DNA of 5,344 nt. Source: an uncultured Gammaproteobacteria bacterium. GTDB taxonomy: Bacteria; Pseudomonadota; Gammaproteobacteria; Steroidobacterales; Woeseiaceae. The notes below the pieces were generated by a model. It did not search any database, was not told the origin of the DNA, and worked only from the letters and a program-made list of their open reading frames with translations. Positions 1 to 5,344 of this stretch are shown piece after piece. A program made the translations under genes and the position numbers. The stretch spans positions 1-5,344 of the forward strand of contig CALKYK010000547.1 in the NCBI GenBank assembly GCA_938003715.1, in the 5' to 3' direction. Numbering within the stretch: the first letter of the stretch is position 1; every line of letters starts with the position of its first letter.

Positions 1-647
1 GCCATGTCGAGGCACCAGCGCGGGAAGTTGAAGTTGTCGGGGTCGCCGCCGAACGCCGCGATGGCCGACTCCGGCGCGAAGACCAGCTTGACCTCCTCGT
101 AGCGCTTGTACTTGTAGAGCCAGTGCTGGCCGCCCTGGTAGAGCGCCACCGACTCGCACTTGAGGCCGGTCGATTCCTCGCACTCCTGCTCGAGACGGGT
201 GAGCGTCTGACGCCGGGCCTCACCTGCCTCCTGCTCGCCCAGGCCTTCGATCGCGGCCGCGACCCGATCGGTGATCTCCTCGGTCTCCATGAGCACGGAG
301 ATCTGGTCGGTCGGGCAGGTCAGCTCGGCCGCGGGGTCGGCCGCGAGGAACCCTTGGGCCTCGAGGTCGGCCTCCGCCGAGGAGTTCTGGCTCACGCACT
401 GACGGACGCAGTGGTGGTTGGTCAGCACCAGGCCGTTCGGCGACACGAACGAGCCGGTGCACCCGCTGTCCAGACGGGTGATCGACTGCTGGACGCTCTC
501 GAGCCAGGCGTCGGTGATCTCGACGCCGTACGTGTCCCGGACCGTCTCGACCGGGAAGTTGTCGAGTGTCCACATGCCCTCGTCGGCGGCGAGCGGACCG
601 GACAGCACGGTCAGACACAGGATCATCCACAGTGGGGTTCTTCGCAT
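1..647 (-). CDS. S46-family dipeptidyl-peptidase (DPP7/DPP11-like), N-terminal part
   Basis: Secreted serine peptidase of MEROPS family S46, which removes dipeptides from the N-termini of peptides outside the cytoplasm. Only the first 215 codons lie in the window; family members are usually about 700 residues, so the part with the catalytic serine is off the left edge. A signal peptide is visible (MRRTPLWM start, hydrophobic to about residue 19, likely cut near Ala20/Ala21). It leads directly into the family hallmark DEGMW (22-26) and then DNFP. Residues 72-80 read GLVLTNHHC, the block with the catalytic histidine. YKRYEEVKLVFAPE (180-193) and FGGDPDNFNFPRW (199-211) follow; the latter carries the likely catalytic aspartate. 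The better-known members read WPRH where this one reads FPRWC, so it belongs to a divergent branch. The region has many cysteines (63, 80, 84, 111, 156, 164), consistent with disulfides in an exported protein. The ATG at 647 is chosen for its strong Shine-Dalgarno and the signal peptide. The preceding gene on this strand ends 91 bases upstream. Confidence 0.92.
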   Translation of the reverse strand, partial: MRRTPLWMILCLTVLSGPLAADEGMWTLDNFPVETVRDTYGVEITDAWLESVQQSITRLDSGCTGSFVSPNGLVLTNHHCVRQCVSQNSSAEADLEAQGFLAADPAAELTCPTDQISVLMETEEITDRVAAAIEGLGEQEAGEARRQTLTRLEQECEESTGLKCESVALYQGGQHWLYKYKRYEEVKLVFAPESAIAAFGGDPDNFNFPRWCLDM

Positions 648-653
648 TCCAGG

Positions 654-660
654 CACCTCC
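654..660 (-). promoter_or_regulatory. Ribosome binding site of the S46 peptidase gene
   Basis: On the minus strand this reads GGAGGTG, a near-perfect Shine-Dalgarno, 6 bases before the ATG at 647. It fixes the start of the peptidase and implies efficient translation. Confidence 0.85.
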
Positions 661-665
661 CGATC

Positions 666-685
666 GTTCTCCGGCGGGCGAGAAC
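666..685. repeat. Short inverted repeat in the SGNH-S46 gap
   Basis: GTTCTC (666-671) and GAGAAC (680-685) form a perfect 6-base stem around an 8-base GC-rich loop, 19 bases upstream of the peptidase start. No T-tract follows on either strand, so it is not a convincing intrinsic terminator. It could be a leader hairpin, an operator half-site pair or chance. The rest of the 91-base gap (648-738) shows no clear promoter. Confidence 0.3.
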
Positions 686-738
686 CTACCACGCGCCGCG
701 ACCCCCAGCGGGACCCGTGCCTGTCCCCGCCCGCGCCT

Positions 739-1383
739 TCAGCGCAGGTGCGGTGCGAGGAGCTCCGCGAAGGCGACCGTGAAGGCGGTGGCGGACTCCG
801 CGTCCAGGTGCAGACCGTCTCCGGCCTCGAACGCGGTGAGCCGACGGTGGTCCGCGAAGTGGATCGCGGGCAGCCCGGTCGAGCTCGCGAGCCGGTCCCA
901 GTACTCGCTCCTCGGGAAGCGGCGCTCCTCGGCCCTACGCGCCTGTCCGCTGACAGGGAGCATGGTCAGCACGACCTCGCCGCCTCGCTGGCGTATCGTC
1001 GTCGCCGCCGTCGCGACGCGAGCGACGAGGCTGTCGAGCTCTCCGGCCGACGCCGGCCGCCCGGCCCTTTCGACGATCCGCGCCTGCGACCGGCGCCGCG
1101 CGTCGAGGTCGAGACGCTCGAAGTCGAGCTCGCGGAACCGGTCCAGCCGGACGCGCGCGAAGGGCGTGCGTGGAGCGCGTCCGGTCAGTGGCCACTCGAC
1201 GAGCCGGCGCAGCGAGAACGCCGGGCGGCGCATGGCGAGCGAGCTCTCGACGCGCGGCCCGGGCCGCGCGTAGCCCCGCGCACCGGGACTCCCGAGAACG
1301 GGGCGCTGGGCGCGCAGGGCCGCGGCCTCCCGTCCCTCCGGCGCGACCGTCTCGGCGAGATCAGGCGACCGTGGTTCGGTCAC
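739..1383 (-). CDS. SGNH/GDSL-like hydrolase, C-terminal part (5' end lost at seam)
   Basis: Reads as the C-terminal part, about 215 residues, of an SGNH-type hydrolase (esterase or acyl-transfer fold). The clearest signals are near the end. FPRSEYWDRLA is followed by LPAIHFADH and then the block GDGLHLD, where Asp (817-819) and His (808-810) give the D-x-x-H pair of the SGNH active site; the protein ends LLAPHLR with TGA at 739-741. Upstream, IRQRGGEVVLTMLPVSG looks like a core beta strand with its following loop. The N-terminal block with the nucleophilic serine (a GDS or GSS-like motif) is absent. The frame stays open to an ATG at 1524, but beyond about 1383 it lies antisense to an aminotransferase and no longer looks like protein, so the true start is missing. 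The upper boundary given is approximate. Codon third positions are almost all G or C. It lies upstream of the S46 peptidase on the same strand. The hydrolase fold is an inference from motifs; the substrate is unknown. Confidence 0.65.
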   Translation of the reverse strand: MTEPRSPDLAETVAPEGREAAALRAQRPVLGSPGARGYARPGPRVESSLAMRRPAFSLRRLVEWPLTGRAPRTPFARVRLDRFRELDFERLDLDARRRSQARIVERAGRPASAGELDSLVARVATAATTIRQRGGEVVLTMLPVSGQARRAEERRFPRSEYWDRLASSTGLPAIHFADHRRLTAFEAGDGLHLDAESATAFTVAFAELLAPHLR

Positions 1384-1395
1384 TACCAGTTGAAT
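1360..1395. other. Seam between two unrelated sequence blocks
   Basis: Recognisable SGNH coding sequence on the minus strand stops here and recognisable aminotransferase coding sequence on the plus strand starts here. Both genes lack their 5' portions at this point. GC content and codon style change at the same place: 43-45 G+C of 60 in lines 901 and 1141, against 36-37 of 60 in lines 1501 and 1921. No inverted repeats, target duplication or transposase is visible. This is either an assembly join or a real rearrangement breakpoint; the exact base cannot be set by eye. Confidence 0.7.
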
Positions 1396-1821
1396 CGCAT
1401 GCGTCCGCTCGGCTTCCCGGCCACCGATGGCGGATCCGGAATTACCGACTACGTGCGTGCGGACACGACGCCGGGTTTTTTCGCGATGGGTTCGCAGCCG
1501 AACATCCTGGCCGCACTTTTGCACGATTCGCTCGACTACCTGCTGGCGCTCACGCCGGAACGCATACAGCGATATCGGCAGCCGCTCATCGACCGCTTGC
1601 AGGACGCGCTGCCACGCCTCGGCTACGCCCCGCTGACGCCGCGCGATGCGGGCACGCCGATCGTCTCATTTCGCCATGACGCCGGCGGCGCCGATGCAAC
1701 GCGTGAAAAACTGCGACGGGCGAACGTGACCGCCACGGTCGCGCCGCACCACGTACGGTTCTCGCCGTCCGTGTTCAACGACATGGACGATATCGAGCGG
1801 GTGGTCGACGCGCTCGGCTAG
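1369..1821 (+). CDS. Class V aminotransferase-like protein, C-terminal fragment
   Basis: About 150 residues matching the small C-terminal domain of a PLP-dependent class V (cysteine desulfurase/kynureninase-like) enzyme. It begins around PWFGHYQLNRMRP and continues with TTPGFFAMGSQPNILAALL, typical of the conserved Gly-containing loop and helix of this fold. LTPERIQRYRQPLIDRL and then RRANVTATVAPHHVRFSPS follow, the last being the usual strand-loop-strand with a conserved arginine. It ends DMDDIERVVDAL, the normal closing helix of the family. The first 200 or more residues, including the PLP-binding lysine, are missing. The frame remains open leftward to 418, but that stretch is antisense to the SGNH and S46 genes and is not homologous protein. 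As it stands the fragment has no start codon, no ribosome binding site and no catalytic half. Its stop overlaps that of convergent sstT. The substrate cannot be told from this part. Confidence 0.72.
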   Translation, partial: PWFGHYQLNRMRPLGFPATDGGSGITDYVRADTTPGFFAMGSQPNILAALLHDSLDYLLALTPERIQRYRQPLIDRLQDALPRLGYAPLTPRDAGTPIVSFRHDAGGADATREKLRRANVTATVAPHHVRFSPSVFNDMDDIERVVDALG

Positions 1822-3062
1822 GCGGCCCGATCGGGGTCGGCCAGGCCGGCAACGGCGGCGGTGAACACGACGTCGGTCGAGCTGTTCAGCGCCGTTTCGG
1901 CGGAATCCTGCAGGATGCTGATGACGAAGCCGACAGCGACCACCTGCATCGCGATGTCGTTCGGGATGCCGAACAGGCTGCAGGCGAGCGGGATCAGCAA
2001 CAGCGAACCGCCGGCGACGCCGGATGCGCCGGCCGCGGACAGCGCGGCAACGACGGACAGGAGCAGCGCCGTCGGAATATCCACGCTGATGCCGAGCGTA
2101 TGCGTCGCGGCGAGCGTCAGCGTCGTAATCGTGATCGCCGCGCCGCCCATGTTGATCGTCGCGCCGAGCGGAATCGACACCGCGTAGGTATTCTCGTCGA
2201 GCTTCAGTCGCGCGCACAGCGCCATGTTGACCGGGATGTTGGCGGCGGAGCTGCGGGTGAAGAATGCCGTAATGCCGCTTTCGCGCAGCGCCGTGAACAC
2301 GATTCCGTACGGATTGCGTCGCGTCTTGACGAACACGATCAGCGGATTGACGACCAGCGCCATGATGACCATGGCCGACAACAGCACGGTCAGGATGCGC
2401 GCATAGCCCTCCAGCGCCGAAAAGCCGAACTCGGCGAGATTGCCTGCGACCAGACCGAAGATGCCGACCGGCGCGAGGCGGATCACGACGCGCACGATCA
2501 TCGTGATCGCGTGCGACAGGTCGCCGAGCATCGTCCGAGAGGTCTCGCTCGCGTGCCGCATCGCGAGCCCGATTGCGACACCCCAGACGAGTATGCCGAT
2601 GAAGTTGCCGTTCATGACGGCGCTGACGGGATTGTCGACGACGTTCAGCAGCACCGTGTTCAGGACTTCGCCGATACCCTGCGGCGGATTCATCGTCACG
2701 TCGGTGACGTTCAGTACCAGCGTCGTCGGAAACAGCGTGCTGAGTATGACGGCGAGGAACGCGGCGCTGGCCGTGCCGATCACGTACAGCAATACGATCG
2801 GCCGCAGATTGGCGTGCTGGCCCGCTTTCTGGTTGGCGAGCGCCGAGGCGACGAGTACCAGCACCAGCACCGGCGCCACGGCTTTGAGCGCCTGCACGAA
2901 CAGGTTGCCGAGCAGCATCGCGGCGGCAGCGCCGTCGGACCACAGCAGCGCGAGCAGGATGCCGGCGACGATGCCGACGGCGATGCGGAGTACCAGGTTG
3001 CCGCCGAAAAACCATTCGGCGATGCCGGACCGCGCCGCGGTCCTCGTGTCTTCGAGCGTCAT
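1818..3062 (-). CDS. sstT: Serine/threonine:sodium symporter SstT
   Basis: Inner-membrane carrier that imports L-serine and L-threonine with sodium; DAACS family (dicarboxylate/amino acid:cation symporters). The protein is complete at 414 residues, the same length as E. coli SstT as I recall it, and alignable from memory throughout. Recognisable blocks are LFVQALKAVAPVLVL near the N-terminus, GNFIGILVWG in the middle, FFTRSSAANIPVNMAL (about 267-282), SIPLGATINMGGAAITI (about 296-312) and GVAGGSLLLIPLAC (about 348-361). DSAETALNSSTDV (about 386-398) holds conserved substrate and cation-site residues. Multiple hydrophobic helices and the two re-entrant hairpin regions typical of the fold are evident. 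The ATG at 3062 has only a weak Shine-Dalgarno-like AACAGG close by. The gene starts 28 bases after the end of the HExxH gene on the same strand, so it may be translated from a shared transcript. It converges on the aminotransferase fragment with stops overlapping in CTAG, leaving no room for a separate terminator. Confidence 0.95.
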   Translation of the reverse strand: MTLEDTRTAARSGIAEWFFGGNLVLRIAVGIVAGILLALLWSDGAAAAMLLGNLFVQALKAVAPVLVLVLVASALANQKAGQHANLRPIVLLYVIGTASAAFLAVILSTLFPTTLVLNVTDVTMNPPQGIGEVLNTVLLNVVDNPVSAVMNGNFIGILVWGVAIGLAMRHASETSRTMLGDLSHAITMIVRVVIRLAPVGIFGLVAGNLAEFGFSALEGYARILTVLLSAMVIMALVVNPLIVFVKTRRNPYGIVFTALRESGITAFFTRSSAANIPVNMALCARLKLDENTYAVSIPLGATINMGGAAITITTLTLAATHTLGISVDIPTALLLSVVAALSAAGASGVAGGSLLLIPLACSLFGIPNDIAMQVVAVGFVISILQDSAETALNSSTDVVFTAAVAGLADPDRAA

Positions 3063-3090
3063 GCCTGTTCTTGTTCTTTTACGCGTATCG

Positions 3091-3705
3091 TCAGGGCAGC
3101 ACTATACCGTGCTTTGCCAGCACCGGCCGGAGCTTTTCCCGGTCGTCGACGACGGTCGCGAATACCCAGGTGTAGTACGGCTTAGAGCGCAAAGCGGCTT
3201 CGGCGGCCTCGCGACCGATTTTTTCCTCAAGCGCCTGGTATTCCAGCGAGCAGACCACGAGGTGCAGGTAGGTACTGCGGAGGTCACGTGCACCGGCCCG
3301 GGGCCCGTCCGGCGCGTCCGGATACATCGCACGAATCTCGTCCAGCGCGGCACGCAGCGCCCCCTGGTCCTCGAGCACCAACCAGTGCAATTGTTCGTGA
3401 ACGATGTTGGTGAGGATCTCGGTGTCGTCACCGAGGTAACGCGTCGTCAGCGTCAGCACCGGGTGGCTGTGCGGAATGCGCGTGTCCTGATCGACGAGCA
3501 TGCGATCCGTGAACATCCAGTCGTGCAGGCCGTACTCGTCGATCAGGCGGCGCACGGTGGCGGCCATCGCCAGCTCGTCGGCGCTGCCGTTGGCCGTTTC
3601 GATTGAAACCGGTCTTTCCTGCGCCGCGAGCGGAACCATGCCGACCGGCAGCACACAAAGAGTGAACAAAATAACGAGGGCCAGCGCCCGGATCCCGTCC
3701 GCCAA
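3091..3705 (-). CDS. Small secreted HExxH protein, putative zinc metallohydrolase
   Basis: A 204-residue protein I do not recognise as a named family. The N-terminus has a charged start, a hydrophobic stretch (about 7-26) and a likely signal-peptidase site around LAAQE (26-30), so it should be exported to the periplasm. Residues 101-108 read IVHEQLHW, an HExxH zinc-binding motif with the expected hydrophobic flank. Downstream, YLHLVVCSLEYQALEEKIG (146-164) contains His148 and Glu155; Glu155, 48 residues after the second motif histidine, is a candidate third metal ligand as in gluzincins. An acidic, aromatic C-terminus (PYYTWVFATVVDD) follows. The TTG at 3705 is chosen because a perfect AGGAGG lies 7 bases upstream and the signal peptide then starts correctly; the in-frame ATG at 3747 has no such site. 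The frame also runs open to 4584, but that is antisense to the cytochrome gene. sstT follows after 28 bases. Export and the HExxH motif are seen in the sequence; zinc binding and hydrolase activity are inferred. Confidence 0.75.
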   Translation of the reverse strand: MADGIRALALVILFTLCVLPVGMVPLAAQERPVSIETANGSADELAMAATVRRLIDEYGLHDWMFTDRMLVDQDTRIPHSHPVLTLTTRYLGDDTEILTNIVHEQLHWLVLEDQGALRAALDEIRAMYPDAPDGPRAGARDLRSTYLHLVVCSLEYQALEEKIGREAAEAALRSKPYYTWVFATVVDDREKLRPVLAKHGIVLP

Positions 3706-3712
3706 TCGGTTG

Positions 3713-3718
3713 CCTCCT
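3713..3718 (-). promoter_or_regulatory. Ribosome binding site fixing a TTG start
   Basis: On the minus strand this is AGGAGG, the full consensus, with 7 bases before the TTG at 3705. It decides in favour of the TTG over the ATG 14 codons upstream. Confidence 0.8.
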
Positions 3719-3833
3719 GTCTTCGTGGATATTCGCCGCAAGCGCATGGTCGCAGGCTTCGGGCGCGATGGCGAGCCCGGGCTGGGCGCGGCGGATGGAT
3801 GTATCATTGGGGATTCGGAAGTTCCGCTCTGCG

Positions 3834-3845
3834 CCGGCCGGCCGG
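3834..3845. repeat. 12-base GC palindrome just before the cytochrome gene
   Basis: CCGGCCGGCCGG is a perfect palindrome that ends 10 bases before the GTG start, where a ribosome binding site would normally lie. In RNA it could fold or pair intermolecularly and limit initiation. At this GC content it may also be chance. Confidence 0.35.
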
Positions 3846-3855
3846 TAGTGAAAAC

Positions 3856-5344
3856 GTGAAGCATCGACTGACACAGATAGTGACGATCGCCGGGCTGCTC
3901 ATTGCGGCCGCAGCTCCCGCGCGGGCGACGGAACCCGGGCAGCTCGTGCAGACCATCTGCGTCGCCTGCCACAACCCGTACACGCTGCAGGCCGGACTGA
4001 ACCTGCAGGGCTTCGACGTCCACCGCCCGGAACTCGACCCGGTCGTCGCGGAAAAGATGATCCGCAAGCTGCGCACCGGGCAGATGCCGCCGAAGGAAAT
4101 GCCGCGCGACGAGGTCGCGATCACGAGCCTCGTCGTCACGCTGGAGGACGGGCTCGATGCGGCCGCGCGCCGCGAACAGCGGGCCGGCACGCGGCCGTTC
4201 CAGCGCGTCAACCGCGCCGAGTACGCGCGACTCATCAACGACCTGCTGGGCCTCGAGATCGACCCGTCCGAGTGGCTGCCCGAGGACCAGATCAGCGAAA
4301 GCTTCGACAACATCGCCGACGTGCAGTCGATATCCACGACGCTGATGATTTCCTATCTCACCGCGGCCAGCGAAATCGCGCGTCGCGCCATCGGCCAGGA
4401 GAACGCGCCGCCGTCCTCGACGATCTACACCAATCCGCCGTCGGTCTCGCAGCACGAGTGGGAGCGCGTGCCGGGCGCGCCGTACGGGACGCGCGGCGGC
4501 ATCAGCGTGTTGCACGCCTTCCCCGCCGACGGCGAGTACCGGTTCTCGATGGGCTTCATGTCGGGCTGGGGCGAACGCTTCCACGACATCGACGTGTCGA
4601 TCGACGGCGAGCGCGTTGCGCTGCTGAAGTACGGCGGCAACATCGATTTCCAGGGGCGCAAGGATTTTCCGTTCGAGACCGACCCGGTCTTCGTGCGCGC
4701 CGGCCAGCGCCGGGTCACGGCGGCGTTCGTGCGCCGCATGGACGGGCCGTACGAGGACCTGATCCGGCCGAACGACTGGTCACTCACCGGCACCGAGGCA
4801 AGCTACGGCACGACCTCGCCGCCGCACCTGGTGCGCCTGACCGTCGAGGGGCCGTACCAGCCGGTCGGCGTTTCCGACAACCCGGTCCGGCAGCGCATTT
4901 TCAGCTGCCGGCCCACGGCGGCCGACGAGGAATTCGCCTGCGCCGGCGAGATCGTCACGCGGCTCGCTACGCGCGCCTACGGCCGTCCGCTGAGCGCGGA
5001 CGACCGCGACGACCTGCTGCGCTTCTACGCGGAAGGTTCGGCGAACGGCGGCTTCGAGGCCGGCATCCGCACGGCGCTCGAGGCAATACTCGCAAGTCCG
5101 CATTTCCTGTTTCGCATGGAGCGGCAGCCCGCCAACGTGGCGCCGGGCCGCACCTATGCGCTGGACGACGTCGACCTGGCACGGCGGCTGTCTTTCTTCC
5201 TGTGGGGAACGACACCGGACGACGAGCTGATGGCGCTTGCGGATGCCGGGCGTCTGTCGCGCACCCGTACGCTGCGCGCACAGGCAGAGCGCATGCTCGC
5301 GGACCCGCGCTCCGAGGCGCTCGCGACGCGCTTCGCTTCCCTGT
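3856..5344 (+). CDS. Secreted cytochrome c/DUF1587-DUF1595-DUF1592 protein, N-terminal part
   Basis: Large exported haem protein of the Planctomycete-type cytochrome family; 496 codons are present and the right edge cuts the gene. A signal peptide (MKHRL start, hydrophobic to about residue 20, cut near PARA, 21-24) is followed by one haem-c site CVACH (35-39). The motif TGQMPPKEMPR (74-84) supplies Met77 as the likely axial ligand. DUF1587 (PSD3) spans about 114-180, with RVNRAEYARLINDLLGLE and SFDNIADVQSIS. A beta-rich stretch of about 150 residues comes next, with GTRGGISVLHAFPADGEYRF, like the carbohydrate-binding-type inserts seen in this family. DUF1595 (about 345-420) has the Cys351/Cys362 pair and ends ILASPHFLFRME. 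DUF1592 starts near Tyr434 (YALDDVDLARRLSFFLWG). DUF1588 and DUF1585 would be expected beyond the edge. GTG at 3856 is chosen for the signal peptide; no clear Shine-Dalgarno is seen, and an in-frame ATG at 3799 is a poorer alternative. The enzymatic role of the family is not established. Confidence 0.88.
   Translation, partial: MKHRLTQIVTIAGLLIAAAAPARATEPGQLVQTICVACHNPYTLQAGLNLQGFDVHRPELDPVVAEKMIRKLRTGQMPPKEMPRDEVAITSLVVTLEDGLDAAARREQRAGTRPFQRVNRAEYARLINDLLGLEIDPSEWLPEDQISESFDNIADVQSISTTLMISYLTAASEIARRAIGQENAPPSSTIYTNPPSVSQHEWERVPGAPYGTRGGISVLHAFPADGEYRFSMGFMSGWGERFHDIDVSIDGERVALLKYGGNIDFQGRKDFPFETDPVFVRAGQRRVTAAFVRRMDGPYEDLIRPNDWSLTGTEASYGTTSPPHLVRLTVEGPYQPVGVSDNPVRQRIFSCRPTAADEEFACAGEIVTRLATRAYGRPLSADDRDDLLRFYAEGSANGGFEAGIRTALEAILASPHFLFRMERQPANVAPGRTYALDDVDLARRLSFFLWGTTPDDELMALADAGRLSRTRTLRAQAERMLADPRSEALATRFASL

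Larger units (their letters stand above)
3706..3855. promoter_or_regulatory. Divergent intergenic region with probable promoters for both directions
   Basis: These 150 bases separate two genes transcribed away from each other, so promoters for both should lie here. On the plus strand TATCAT (3802-3807) matches five of six bases of the -10 consensus, but no convincing -35 box sits at the right distance. No clear minus-strand promoter was found. Two perfect GC palindromes are present, AGCCCGGGCT (3774-3783) and CCGGCCGGCCGG (3834-3845). The assignment rests on gene layout more than on motifs. Confidence 0.4.

Noticed and set aside
220..630. Minus-strand 136-codon frame inside the S46 gene.
   Set aside because: It is out of frame with the peptidase, which shows a signal peptide, DEGMW, NHHC and GGDPDN in the correct frame.
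123..782. Plus-strand 219-codon frame opposite the S46 gene.
   Set aside because: It is an antisense shadow with no recognisable motif or ribosome binding site.
1666..3015. Second minus-strand frame of 449 codons over sstT.
   Set aside because: It is an out-of-frame shadow of sstT, very rich in Arg, and starts and ends inside neighbouring genes.
2100..3606. Long plus-strand frames opposite sstT and the HExxH gene (2100-3185 and 2440-3606).
   Set aside because: Their translations are low-complexity runs rich in Arg, Asp, Thr and Ser without motifs, as expected opposite GC-rich codons. The minus strand encodes a full-length recognisable SstT.
3774..3783. Palindrome AGCCCGGGCT as an operator.
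   Set aside because: Short GC palindromes are common at this base composition, and no second copy or known operator matches it.
3706..4584. Minus-strand open frame extending the HExxH protein by up to 293 codons.
   Set aside because: It lies opposite the convincing cytochrome/DUF1587 coding sequence, has no family-like protein motifs, and the signal peptide with its ribosome binding site at 3705-3718 marks the real start.
1..5344. Mobile element, CRISPR array, toxin-antitoxin or defence system.
   Set aside because: No transposase, integrase, direct repeat array, terminal inverted repeats, tRNA or small toxin-antitoxin pair was seen on either strand, including around the seam.

Overview
The window is GC-rich bacterial DNA and appears to consist of two unrelated pieces joined near position 1380. 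The left piece (1 to about 1375) counts at about 70-75% GC in the 60-base lines I tallied. Both of its genes are on the minus strand and use almost only G or C in third codon positions. They are the 3' part of an SGNH-like hydrolase gene and, downstream of it, the first 215 codons of a secreted S46-family dipeptidyl-peptidase that runs off the left edge. The right piece (about 1380 to 5344) is mostly 55-67% GC per line with more relaxed codon use. It looks proteobacterial: its serine/threonine symporter is very like the E. coli SstT I know, and its last gene belongs to the haem-c/DUF1592 class found in Planctomycetes and some gammaproteobacteria. The source of the left piece is less clear; a high-GC environmental bacterium such as a myxobacterium or acidobacterium is only a guess.

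Layout, left to right: S46 peptidase (minus, 3' truncated by the edge); a 91-base gap with a small hairpin and a strong ribosome binding site; SGNH-like hydrolase (minus, missing its 5' part); the seam; the C-terminal 150 codons of a class V aminotransferase-like enzyme (plus, missing its 5' part); sstT (minus, complete), whose stop codon overlaps the aminotransferase stop in a shared CTAG; a small secreted HExxH protein (minus, complete, TTG start); a 150-base divergent intergenic region; and a large secreted cytochrome c/DUF1587/DUF1595/DUF1592 protein (plus) that runs off the right edge.

The HExxH gene and sstT lie 28 bases apart on the same strand and may be co-transcribed. The cytochrome gene points the other way and probably starts its own unit. 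The theme of the right piece is envelope and nutrient handling: amino-acid uptake, a possible periplasmic metallohydrolase and a periplasmic haem protein. The theme of the left piece is secreted peptide and ester hydrolysis.

I see no RNA gene, insertion sequence, CRISPR array or defence system, and no gene-free stretch over 300 bases. The most notable feature is the seam, where two opposing genes lose their 5' ends at one point. I favour an assembly chimera or a rearrangement breakpoint over a new biological system. The least characterised gene is the HExxH protein.
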